Of a stretch of DNA of 64,000 bases, positions 16,699 through 24,627 are shown piece by piece (position 1 is the stretch's first letter; the number at the start of each line of letters is the position of its first letter). The stretch spans positions 1 through 64,000 of the forward strand of contig DAITPA010000001.1 in NCBI GenBank assembly GCA_036833805.1, written 5' to 3'. The notes below the pieces were generated by a model. It searched no databases, was not told the origin of the DNA, and worked only from the letters and a program-made list of their open reading frames with translations. Made by a program: the position numbers and the translations under genes. This DNA comes from PALSA-1196 sp036833805. GTDB taxonomy: Bacteria > Pseudomonadota > Gammaproteobacteria > Steroidobacterales > Steroidobacteraceae.

Positions 16699-16754
16699 AC
16701 GCTCAGTAGCGCGCTGTTCTTGCGCCGGTGCGGTGCCCGGGCTTAAGTTTCCTG

Positions 16755-18737
16755 ATGCTCGAGCAGCCGCTCTCCCTGGTTTTGATCTTGCTTGCGGCGT
16801 CGCTTTTGGTCGTGACCATTGCGCGTCGTCTAGGCTTGCCGACGATCCTGGGCTACCTGATCGTCGGCATGGGCCTTGGCCCGCATGCGATTGGAATCGT
16901 TTCGCAATCGCAGACCACGGGCTTGCTTGCCGAACTCGGAATCGTGTTCCTGCTGTTTACGCTCGGGCTTGAATTCTCCTTTCCGCGCATGCTCGCGATG
17001 CGCGGCGAAGTGTTCGGCCTGGGATCGGCGCAGGTAACGCTCACGGTCGCTGTCATCGCGCTCATCGCTGCGCTCTTTGGGGTGCCCTGGCTCATCGCCG
17101 TCGTCGTCGGCGGTGCCATTGCCATGAGTTCGACGGCGATCATCCTGCATGAGCTCACCGATCGCGCTGAGCTCAATCGCACACACGGTCGACTCGCATT
17201 CAGCATGCTCCTGTTTCAGGACTTGGCGTTCGTGCCATTGCTCGCGCTTGCCTCCGCGCTCGCGCGCGGCAGTGCCGTCAACTTCTCGGGGCTTGCGACG
17301 CTGCTGTTCCTCTCCGGAGCCGCCTTCGCGGTCATGGTGGTGCTCGCCGCGGGCCGCTGGCTCCTGCGGCCGCTCTTCCAAGTGATCGCGCACAGTCGCC
17401 TGCGCGAGCTGTTTACGCTTGCGGTTCTGTTTGTCGTGCTCGCGGCCGCGTGGACTTCCTATGTTGCAGGCCTGTCGCTCGCGCTCGGCGCGTTTCTCGC
17501 CGGAATGATGCTTGCCGAAACCGAATTCCGCCATCAGATCGAGGTGGTCATTCGCCCGTTCCGCGACATCCTTCTCGGCCTCTTTTTTATCTCGGTGGGC
17601 ATGCTGCTCGACGTGCGTTTGCTGTTCCACGAGTTCGGCATGATCTCGTTGATGTTGTTGGGACTGGTTGTGATCAAGGCTGCGCTCGCCGCGCTCGTGA
17701 CGCGCGCGTTCGCCGGCTCGGCGTTCAAGGCGATTCGCACCGGGGTCGTGATGTCGATCGGCGGTGAGTTCGGCATCGCTCTGTTCACGATCACGTTGCG
17801 CGGCAATTTGATCGCGCCGCAGTGGGGCGAGCCGCTGCTGGTTGCGATCGTGCTGTCAATGGTTTTGAGCCCGCTCATTCTCAGCAACAATAAGCGCATC
17901 GCGCGCTGGTTGTTGCGCGAGAAGGGTCCGCCGTCTACGGCGATCGAGCGCGAGGCGGCGGCGAGCAGAGAGATTGCCGCTCGTGAACATGTGATTCTGT
18001 GCGGCTTCGGCCGCGTCGGGCAGAACGTCGCACGGGTACTCGAATCGCACGGCTTTGAGTTTATCGCGCTCGATCTTGATCCGGCGCGCGTACGCGCGGC
18101 GCGCCAGACGGGCGATCCGGTGCTCTACGGTGACTCGAGCGATGAGGGCATGCTTACCGAAGCGGGTCTTGTCAATGCAAGCGCGGTGGTCGTGAGTTTC
18201 TCTGATCCGACGACGGCGATCGGCATATTGCGCAGCATTCGCCGGCTGCGCCCGGATGTCCCGGTGCTGGTGCGCACCGCGGACGATGCACGGCTTGCGG
18301 AGCTTAGGGCGGCGGGCGCAACCGAGGTCGTGCCGGAAACATTCGAGGCGAGTCTCATGCTGGTGTCGCAAGTGCTGATGCTGCTGCGCGTGCCGGTGTC
18401 GCGCGTCGTGCGCACGATCGGTGAGATTCGCGCCAGCCGCTACGCGGTGCTGCGCAATATCGTAAGCCGCGATGGCGAGCATCCGATCGACGACACGAAT
18501 GAGTATGAAGAAGAGGTGAAGTCAGTGGTCCTGCCGCCGCAGGCCTGGGCGATCGGCCGCACGATCGGTGAGGCGCGCGCGCGCGGTGCGCAGGTGGCTT
18601 TTACCGGCATCAGGAGGCAGGGCATATTAGGACGCGAGCCGGACGGCGACGCGCGCCTGCGCGATGGCGATGTCGTTGTTCTCTACGGCCCCCCTGAGGC
18701 GCTCGAGCACGCCGAAGCTATACTCCTCGCTGGATAG
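16755..18737 (+). CDS. Kef-type monovalent cation/proton antiporter (CPA2)
   Basis: The protein has 660 residues. The first 390 form a 12-13 helix Na+/H+ exchanger domain (LGLPTILGYLIVGMGLGP, GAFLAGMMLAETEFRHQIE, IGGEFGIALFTITL). Residues of about 415-530 are a TrkA-N/RCK nucleotide-binding domain (VILCGFGRVGQNVARVL, LDLDPARVRAAR). The C-terminal 90 residues form a TrkA-C domain. It probably exchanges K+ for protons at the inner membrane under nucleotide control, as KefB/KefC or YbaL do. The ATG at 16755 fits the first helix. It is not obviously part of the preceding operon, being 56 bases downstream. Confidence 0.82.
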   Translation: MLEQPLSLVLILLAASLLVVTIARRLGLPTILGYLIVGMGLGPHAIGIVSQSQTTGLLAELGIVFLLFTLGLEFSFPRMLAMRGEVFGLGSAQVTLTVAVIALIAALFGVPWLIAVVVGGAIAMSSTAIILHELTDRAELNRTHGRLAFSMLLFQDLAFVPLLALASALARGSAVNFSGLATLLFLSGAAFAVMVVLAAGRWLLRPLFQVIAHSRLRELFTLAVLFVVLAAAWTSYVAGLSLALGAFLAGMMLAETEFRHQIEVVIRPFRDILLGLFFISVGMLLDVRLLFHEFGMISLMLLGLVVIKAALAALVTRAFAGSAFKAIRTGVVMSIGGEFGIALFTITLRGNLIAPQWGEPLLVAIVLSMVLSPLILSNNKRIARWLLREKGPPSTAIEREAAASREIAAREHVILCGFGRVGQNVARVLESHGFEFIALDLDPARVRAARQTGDPVLYGDSSDEGMLTEAGLVNASAVVVSFSDPTTAIGILRSIRRLRPDVPVLVRTADDARLAELRAAGATEVVPETFEASLMLVSQVLMLLRVPVSRVVRTIGEIRASRYAVLRNIVSRDGEHPIDDTNEYEEEVKSVVLPPQAWAIGRTIGEARARGAQVAFTGIRRQGILGREPDGDARLRDGDVVVLYGPPEALEHAEAILLAG

Positions 18738-18777
18738 CCGCGCGCCCCTACCGCCGTTGCTTCACGAAGGAGGTCGC

Positions 18778-19161
18778 ATGCACAAGAGTCGCCTTGCCGG
18801 TTTTATCATTGACTGCCATACCGCAGATCTGGACGGTGCGGCTCGGTTCTGGGCCGGGGCGCTCGGATACGCGCTCAAGCCGGCTTCGAACGCGGTGGCG
18901 GAAGCCGACTATCGCCACTTCGAGACGGGCGACACGGGTCTGCACGTCGAAGTTCAAAAGGTTGAGCATCCGAGCCGTGTACATCTTGATATCGAGACCG
19001 ATGACATTGAGGCGGAGGTCAAGCGGCTCGAGAAGCTTGGCGCCAAGCGCGTGCAGCAGGTGCGCACGTGGTGGGTCATGGAAGCGCCAACTGGCCAACG
19101 CTTCTGCGTGGTGCGGCCGCAGCGAGCTGATTTTGCCGAACACGCACACCGCTGGAGTTGA
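18778..19161 (+). CDS. VOC-superfamily (glyoxalase-like) protein
   Basis: The protein has 127 residues with two beta-alpha-beta-beta-beta modules typical of the vicinal-oxygen-chelate fold (FIIDCHTADLDGAARFWAGALGYAL and VHLDIETDDIEAEVKRLEKLGA). The protein may bind a metal or a small hydrophobic ligand, but neither substrate nor reaction can be read from the sequence. A strong GAAGGAGG Shine-Dalgarno precedes the ATG at 18778. It lies 40 bases after the antiporter gene and just ahead of ppc. Confidence 0.75.
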   Translation: MHKSRLAGFIIDCHTADLDGAARFWAGALGYALKPASNAVAEADYRHFETGDTGLHVEVQKVEHPSRVHLDIETDDIEAEVKRLEKLGAKRVQQVRTWWVMEAPTGQRFCVVRPQRADFAEHAHRWS

Positions 19162-19182
19162 CGCCGCCGCATCCATCCGCGC

Positions 19183-19196
19183 CGCGCTATAGCGCG
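19183..19196. promoter_or_regulatory. 14-base palindrome upstream of ppc
   Basis: CGCGCTATAGCGCG is a perfect palindrome 23 bases before the ppc start codon, with TAGAAT (a possible -10 box) just after it at 19202-19207. It might be a dimeric regulator site or a small hairpin in the leader. No matching -35 box at a normal distance is visible. Confidence 0.3.
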
Positions 19197-19219
19197 CGCG
19201 CTAGAATTGGCGGCTCATC

Positions 19220-21949
19220 ATGAACCGTAGCGAGATTCTTTTTCCGCCGCAGCACACCGCGCTGCGCGAAGACGTGCACGCGCTGGGATCGCTCGTGGGG
19301 GAGATCTTGCGCGAGCAGGGCGGCGCTGCGCTGCTCGACCTCGTGGAGCAGGATCGCGTGTGCGCCATCCGCCGCCGCAATGGCGACCCGCAGGCGGGGA
19401 TTGAGCTTGCGGCCCGCGTGCAGGGTCGCCCGCCGGACACGGCTCGGGACCTCGTGCGCGCTTTTTCGGCTTGGTTTCAAGTGGTCAATCTTGCGGAAAA
19501 AGTGCACCGCATCCGGCGCCGGCGTCATTACTTTCTGAAGGAGAGCGACCGACCGCAGCCCGGCGGCGTCGAGGACGCGCTGCGCACGCTAAAGGCGCGC
19601 GGCGCGAGCCTCGATGAAGTGCTCGCGCTCGTCGGCAGCTTGCGCATCGAGCCGGTTTTCATGGCGCATCCCACCGAATCAACACGGCGTACGATACTGC
19701 GCAAACAGCAGCGCATCACGCAGCTTTTGCTTGATCGGTTGGATCCGACTCTTGCCCCGAACGAAGTGCGCAGCATCGCAGGCCGCTTACGCACAGAACT
19801 TACCGCTGCCTGGCAGACTGAGGATCACCCGCGCGAGAAGCTGACAGTCTCCGACGAACGCGAGCACGTCCTTTTCTACCTCGTCGAGAACCTGTATCGC
19901 GTCGTGCCGGCCTTCTACGACGAGATCGGGCAGGCGCTCGAGAAACTCTACGGTGTGCCGGCGGACTCGCTCGAGTTGCCGACCATTCTGCGCTTCGGAT
20001 CCTGGGTCGGCGGCGATATGGATGGCAACCCCGACGTGCACGCAAAGAGCATCCGCGAGACGCTCGCGCGTCAGCAACAGATGATCGTGAACGCCTACTT
20101 TGAGGAATGCCAGACGCTCATCCAGCAGCTGTCGCAGAGTGCAAGTCGCATTAGCGTATCCGCGCCGCTCGCGGCGCGCATCGATGACTACATGACGCTG
20201 TTACCGAGCGCTCGCACCAGCGTGTCCGCGCGCCACGATCGCATGCCGTACCGCGTATTTCTTGCGCAGCTCGGCGAGCGGCTGCGCCATACCTATGCGG
20301 GCCGCGCCAACGGCTACCAGCAGCCGCAGCAGTTTCGCGCCGATATCCAGCTAATCGCCGACAGCCTGAACGCAAACAAAGGCGCGAATGCGGGACTTTT
20401 CTTCGTTCGCCGGCTGCTGCGCCGCATCGACACGTTTGGGTTTCACGTCGCCACACTCGATGTCCGGCAGCACACGAGTCTGCATCACCAGATGCTCACA
20501 CGCGGTCTCGACGATCCTCACTGGAGCGCGCGTCCGCGCGCCGAGCGTCGCCAGCTGCTGGGCGCGGCTTTGGAGGGCGACGTCGGTCCGCGCGCCGAGC
20601 TCGATGCGCTTGGCAAAAGAAGCCTGTCCGTGTTTGACGCCGTCATGCAGGGCCGCCACCGCTATGGCCCTGATGCGGTCGGCTATTTCATCGTGAGCGG
20701 CGTCACCGGCGCTGACGATGTGCTCGCGGCACTGCTGCTCGCGCGCTGGGCGGAGGCGTATGACAAGCGTACGGGCGAGGTTGCGCTCGATTTCGCACCG
20801 ATGTTTGAGTCGCTCGCGTCGCTCGAACGCTGCGGGGAGACGATGCGCGAGCTTTTGGACGATGCCCGCTATCGCCGCCACCTCGCGGCGCGCGGCAGAA
20901 AACAATGCGTTCTCATCGGCTATTCGGACAGTAACAAGGAAGCCGGTGCCTGCGCTTCGCGCTTTGCCATCCATGAGGCGCAGCGCTCTCTGGCGCAAGT
21001 CTTGGCGGCGGAACATGAAAGTCACGTGATCTTTCACGGCCGCGGCGGCAGCATCGCGCGCGGCGGCGGCCGGATCGATGCCCTCGTGAAATCCGCGCCC
21101 GCCGAGGCCGTGAACGGCGTGTTGCGCCTGACGGAGCAGGGCGAGGTTGTGCAGCAAAGTTACGGCCTGCGACCGATCGCGATGCGCACCCTGGAGCGCG
21201 CGTTCAACGCTTTGTCCTTGTGTACGTTTGCGGCGCGCGCGGGCACATTGCCAAGCGATAACGCCGAGCAGCTGAACTGCGCAAAGATTCTTGCCGAGGA
21301 GAGCCGCACGGCCTATCGGCGCCTGGTACACGGTGAGCCTGCGTTCTACGATTATTTTCGTCATGTGACGCCGATCGATGTGATAGAGCGGATGCAGATC
21401 GCCTCACGCCCGGTGTTTCGCGCCGAGCTTGAGGGCCTTGATAGCTTGCGCGCGGTGCCGTGGGTGTTCGCCTGGACGCAGGCGCGTCACATGCTGCCGG
21501 GCTGGTACGGCGCAGGCACGGGCTTGCGCGCAGCTATCGGGCGCTTCGGGCTGGCAACGCTGCGTGCGGCTTATACGAACTGGTTTTTCCTGCGTAATCT
21601 CATCGACGACATCGAGGCGATGCTCGCGCGCACCGATCTGGAAATCGCGCAGGCCTACAATGTGCTCGCCCCGACGCCGCTGCATCGGTTCTTTGCCGAC
21701 ATTCGCCTCGAGTACGCGGCGGCTCGCGAGCACGTGCTCGAAGTGAAAGACTGCAGCGCGCTTCTTGACAGCGATCCGACGCTGCAACGCGCGCTGCAAC
21801 TTCGCAACCCATACGTCGACCCGATGAACCTCATGCAGGTCGATTTGTTGCAGCGCTGGCGCGCCAACGAGCGCTCCGATCGTGATCTCTTTGAGGCCTT
21901 GCTCGCGAGCATTGGCGGGATCGCGCAAGGATTGCAGAGCACGGGCTGA
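19220..21949 (+). CDS. ppc: Phosphoenolpyruvate carboxylase
   Basis: The protein has 909 residues, the usual bacterial length. It makes oxaloacetate from phosphoenolpyruvate and bicarbonate to refill the TCA cycle. Family signatures are all present: AHPTESTRRT with catalytic His150, GSWVGGDMDGNPDV, GYSDSNKEAG (Lys573), FHGRGGSIARGGGR (Arg608), and VPWVFAWTQARHMLPGWYG near the C-terminus. RNPYVDPMNLMQVDLL is also present, and the protein ends in the normal short -TG tail that closes the inhibitor pocket. No clear Shine-Dalgarno precedes the ATG at 19220. The next gene starts on the last base of its stop codon. Confidence 0.96.
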   Translation: MNRSEILFPPQHTALREDVHALGSLVGEILREQGGAALLDLVEQDRVCAIRRRNGDPQAGIELAARVQGRPPDTARDLVRAFSAWFQVVNLAEKVHRIRRRRHYFLKESDRPQPGGVEDALRTLKARGASLDEVLALVGSLRIEPVFMAHPTESTRRTILRKQQRITQLLLDRLDPTLAPNEVRSIAGRLRTELTAAWQTEDHPREKLTVSDEREHVLFYLVENLYRVVPAFYDEIGQALEKLYGVPADSLELPTILRFGSWVGGDMDGNPDVHAKSIRETLARQQQMIVNAYFEECQTLIQQLSQSASRISVSAPLAARIDDYMTLLPSARTSVSARHDRMPYRVFLAQLGERLRHTYAGRANGYQQPQQFRADIQLIADSLNANKGANAGLFFVRRLLRRIDTFGFHVATLDVRQHTSLHHQMLTRGLDDPHWSARPRAERRQLLGAALEGDVGPRAELDALGKRSLSVFDAVMQGRHRYGPDAVGYFIVSGVTGADDVLAALLLARWAEAYDKRTGEVALDFAPMFESLASLERCGETMRELLDDARYRRHLAARGRKQCVLIGYSDSNKEAGACASRFAIHEAQRSLAQVLAAEHESHVIFHGRGGSIARGGGRIDALVKSAPAEAVNGVLRLTEQGEVVQQSYGLRPIAMRTLERAFNALSLCTFAARAGTLPSDNAEQLNCAKILAEESRTAYRRLVHGEPAFYDYFRHVTPIDVIERMQIASRPVFRAELEGLDSLRAVPWVFAWTQARHMLPGWYGAGTGLRAAIGRFGLATLRAAYTNWFFLRNLIDDIEAMLARTDLEIAQAYNVLAPTPLHRFFADIRLEYAAAREHVLEVKDCSALLDSDPTLQRALQLRNPYVDPMNLMQVDLLQRWRANERSDRDLFEALLASIGGIAQGLQSTG

Positions 21950-22449
21950 TGAGCACAAGCGGCGCGCTTACCATTCGCCCGGCGGCCGAGCACGAAATGG
22001 GGCTCGTGTTAGGATTTATTCGCGGGCTTGCCGAGTTCGAGCGTCTGTCTCACGAGGTGGTCGCGACCGAAGCGGATTTGCATCTCGCGCTGTTTGGCGC
22101 GCGACGTTTCGCCGAAGTGGTGTTTGCGTGCGTGGATGGCGCGCCCGTTGGTTTCGCGCTCTTCTTCCATTCGTTTTCGACTTTTCTAGCGCGCCCCGGT
22201 CTTTATCTTGAGGACCTGTACGTGACGCCCGCGGTGCGGGGCCAGGGCGTGGGCGGCGAGCTCTTATCGTGGCTTGCAGGTACCGCAATCGAGCGCGGCT
22301 GCGGCCGGCTCGAGTGGGCGGTGCTTGACTGGAATGAAGCAGCGATCGGCTTCTATCACAAGCTCGGTGCGGTCGTTAAGGATGAGTGGAAGACATGTCG
22401 TCTGGCCGGCACCGCTCTTTCGCGGCTTGCCGCACGGCGGCGCGGTTGA
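21949..22449 (+). CDS. GNAT-family N-acetyltransferase
   Basis: The protein has 166 residues with a GNAT fold. The acetyl-CoA site motif is YLEDLYVTPAVRGQGVGGELL, and the C-terminal part (WAVLDWNEAAIGFYHKLGA) is typical of diamine/spermine-type acetyltransferases. It shares one base with the ppc stop codon (TGATG), so it is co-translated with it. Its last 94 bases overlap the 3' end of the convergent sigma factor gene, which is unusual. The substrate is unknown. Confidence 0.82.
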   Translation: MSTSGALTIRPAAEHEMGLVLGFIRGLAEFERLSHEVVATEADLHLALFGARRFAEVVFACVDGAPVGFALFFHSFSTFLARPGLYLEDLYVTPAVRGQGVGGELLSWLAGTAIERGCGRLEWAVLDWNEAAIGFYHKLGAVVKDEWKTCRLAGTALSRLAARRRG

Positions 22450-22946
22450 GCGGGCCGCTGCGTGCGGTGCGGCGCACGGCCGTCGAGCATTTTGACCAGC
22501 ATTTCGCGCGCTCGGGCCACGCGGCTTTTGATCGTGCCGACCGCACAGCCGCAGATGCCAGCGGCTTCCTCATAGGAGAGCCCACTTGCGCTCACCAGCA
22601 GAAGCGCGGTGCGCTGGCCTGTCGGCAGTGTCGACAGCGCGTTGTGCAGTTCGCGCAACTCAAGCTCCCCGTCGTGATCGGGCAGGACACTCGGCTCGGG
22701 CAGCGTTGAGGTGTCGACGCCAACCGCCTCGAATTTTTGGCGGCGCAGCTGCGAGTAATGCTCATTCCTCAAAATCGTAAATAACCAGGCTTTGAGATTG
22801 GTGCCGGGCTGGAAGCGCTCAATATTGCTGAACGCTCGCAATAAGGCTTCCTGAACCAGGTCAGCGGCTCGCACCGCGTCGCGGCACAGCGAGCGAGCGA
22901 AGTTGTGCATCTGGGGCATGAGGGCGATCATGTCATCGGCTACCAT
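22356..22946 (-). CDS. ECF sigma factor, EcfG-like
   Basis: The protein has 196 residues. Region 2 (MPQMHNFARSLCRDAVRAADLVQEALLRAF, FQPGTNLKAWLFTILRNEHYS) and region 4 (LPTGQRTALLLVSASGLSYEEAAGICGCAVGTIKSRV) closely follow the pattern of EcfG/ECF15, the general stress sigma factor best known in alphaproteobacteria. A GTG at 22973 would extend it by 9 residues. The ATG at 22946 is preferred because GGAG lies 9 bases upstream. After region 4 there is a basic tail of about 40 residues with no counterpart I know. It lies downstream of rpoN on the same strand. No PhyR or NepR partner gene is visible in the window. Confidence 0.82.
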   Translation of the reverse strand: MVADDMIALMPQMHNFARSLCRDAVRAADLVQEALLRAFSNIERFQPGTNLKAWLFTILRNEHYSQLRRQKFEAVGVDTSTLPEPSVLPDHDGELELRELHNALSTLPTGQRTALLLVSASGLSYEEAAGICGCAVGTIKSRVARAREMLVKMLDGRAPHRTQRPAQPRRRAASRERAVPARRHVFHSSLTTAPSL

Positions 22947-23094
22947 TTGCGCGGGCTCCGTTCTTGCTACCACTGGTGGGGCAAGGTACAGAGGCGCGCT
23001 GCCGGCGGCAGTCGGCGCTTGGCGCGCGACGCCGTCGCCGCTTCCGAACCGCCTGTCAGACGAGTCCTACAGGCGCCCTGGCGGCGCCGCGCGG

Positions 23095-24483
23095 TCATGC
23101 GCGCCGTGATTCAACCGCAGGCAATTGCATGGAGCGACGGTACTTGGTGACCGTGCGACGCGCGACCTTGACGCCGCGATCAGTCAGCAGTCCGGTCAGC
23201 TGCACGTCCGAGAGTGGATGGCGGCGATCCTCAGCGGCGATGAATTCACGCATTAAGGCGCGAATCGCTGTGGCCGAGCATGAGCCGCCGCTTGCGGTTG
23301 CCAGCTGTCGCGAGAAGAAGCGCTTAAAGGAGACGACTCCGCGCGGCGTTGCCATATATTTGTGGCTCGTCGCGCGCGACACCGTGGACTCATGCAGTGC
23401 AAGCTCTGCGGCAATTTCGCGCAGCGTTAGGGGGCGCATGGCCAAGTCGCCGTATTCGAAAAAATTGCGCTGCCGGGCCACGATCGCCTCCGCAACCCGC
23501 TGAATGGTGAGAAACCGCTGCTCGAGATTGCGCACCAGCCAGCGCGCTTCCTGCAGATGCTGCGCCAGTGGCGCACTCTCCGCGTCGCGCGCGCGCCGCA
23601 GGCAATCCGCGTACTGTTGATTGACGCGTATGCGTGGATAGATCGCGGCGTTGACAGTGACGACCCAGCGCTTCCTGTCCTTGCGGACAATTACATCCGG
23701 GACGGTGGCGCGCGGCTCAAACGTGCCTACCTTCGAGCCCGGCCGTGGGTCGAGCCCACGGATAAGCTCGAATGCAGTGTTGAGTTCCGCAGCCGTGCAG
23801 CCTAGAAGCACGCGCAGCGGCGCATGATCACGCGCCGCCATCATCGGCAGCTTGTCCGCGGCGATCGCTAGGGCAAGCTTGCGCCCCGGTGACGCCGGAT
23901 CGAGCGCCTGCAGCTGCAATGACAAACACTCGGCAAGATCGCGCGCCGCAATCCCGGTCGGCTCGAGGCTCTGCACGATGCGCAACGCGGTTTCCAACTC
24001 CACCGGCGCGACATCCGCGTCTTCTGCGAGGAGCTTCCCGAGCGGCTGCCGCAGAAACCCATCCTCATCGAGCGCGTCGACGATGAAGTGGGCAAGCGCG
24101 AAGTCGCGCTCCGCAAGGCCGAGTAGCATCAATTGCGCTTTCAACAAATCGCACAGCGACTCCGGCGATGCCGTCCATTCGGTCCAATCGGAGAAATTGT
24201 CGGTCCCGCCGCTCGAGGCAGAAGTCGTCGTGTCTGGGTGCTCAAACTCGCCATCGGTGAGTGCCGCGGTCTGTTCGTCGGGCTGTTCATCCGCTTCGCT
24301 CGGCACATCCTCAGAGTCCGAGGTGTCGGTTATCTCTTCAAGGAATGGATTCAAGGCCAGCGCTTGGTGCAGTTCTTGCACACAGTCCAAAGCGGAAAGC
24401 TGCAGCAATTTGACCGACTGCTGCAGCCTGGGGGTGAGAGCCATCTGCTGTTTGAGCCGCAGGCCAATTACCGCGTTAAACAT
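23095..24483 (-). CDS. rpoN: RNA polymerase sigma-54 factor
   Basis: The protein has 462 residues. Region I is Gln/Leu-rich (LRLKQQMALTPRLQQSVKLLQLSAL), region II is acidic, then come the core-binding part and the C-terminal DNA-binding part. The RpoN box reads ARRTVTKYRR and the helix-turn-helix region SRATSHKYMATPRG is intact. It directs transcription from -24/-12 promoters and needs an AAA+ activator; one is encoded at 27198. The ATG at 24483 opens the conserved N-terminus; a frame extension to 24528 is less likely. The usual neighbours lptB and hpf are absent, so this may be a relocated or second copy. Confidence 0.95.
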   Translation of the reverse strand: MFNAVIGLRLKQQMALTPRLQQSVKLLQLSALDCVQELHQALALNPFLEEITDTSDSEDVPSEADEQPDEQTAALTDGEFEHPDTTTSASSGGTDNFSDWTEWTASPESLCDLLKAQLMLLGLAERDFALAHFIVDALDEDGFLRQPLGKLLAEDADVAPVELETALRIVQSLEPTGIAARDLAECLSLQLQALDPASPGRKLALAIAADKLPMMAARDHAPLRVLLGCTAAELNTAFELIRGLDPRPGSKVGTFEPRATVPDVIVRKDRKRWVVTVNAAIYPRIRVNQQYADCLRRARDAESAPLAQHLQEARWLVRNLEQRFLTIQRVAEAIVARQRNFFEYGDLAMRPLTLREIAAELALHESTVSRATSHKYMATPRGVVSFKRFFSRQLATASGGSCSATAIRALMREFIAAEDRRHPLSDVQLTGLLTDRGVKVARRTVTKYRRSMQLPAVESRRA

Positions 24484-24627
24484 CCGGAAAATCCTATGTG
24501 TACGTTCTACTGCACCGAGCTCAAGCAACAGCTTTGCCCATGAGCCCTATTCTTCAAGGACATCCTGCAACCGCGTGTAAGAAACGCCCAGCACCGCGTG
24601 CCCACCATTGAAGCTTATACAATTTAC

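Noticed and set aside
23095..24627. Classical rpoN operon with lptB and hpf
   Set aside because: Neither neighbour is present on either side of this rpoN.
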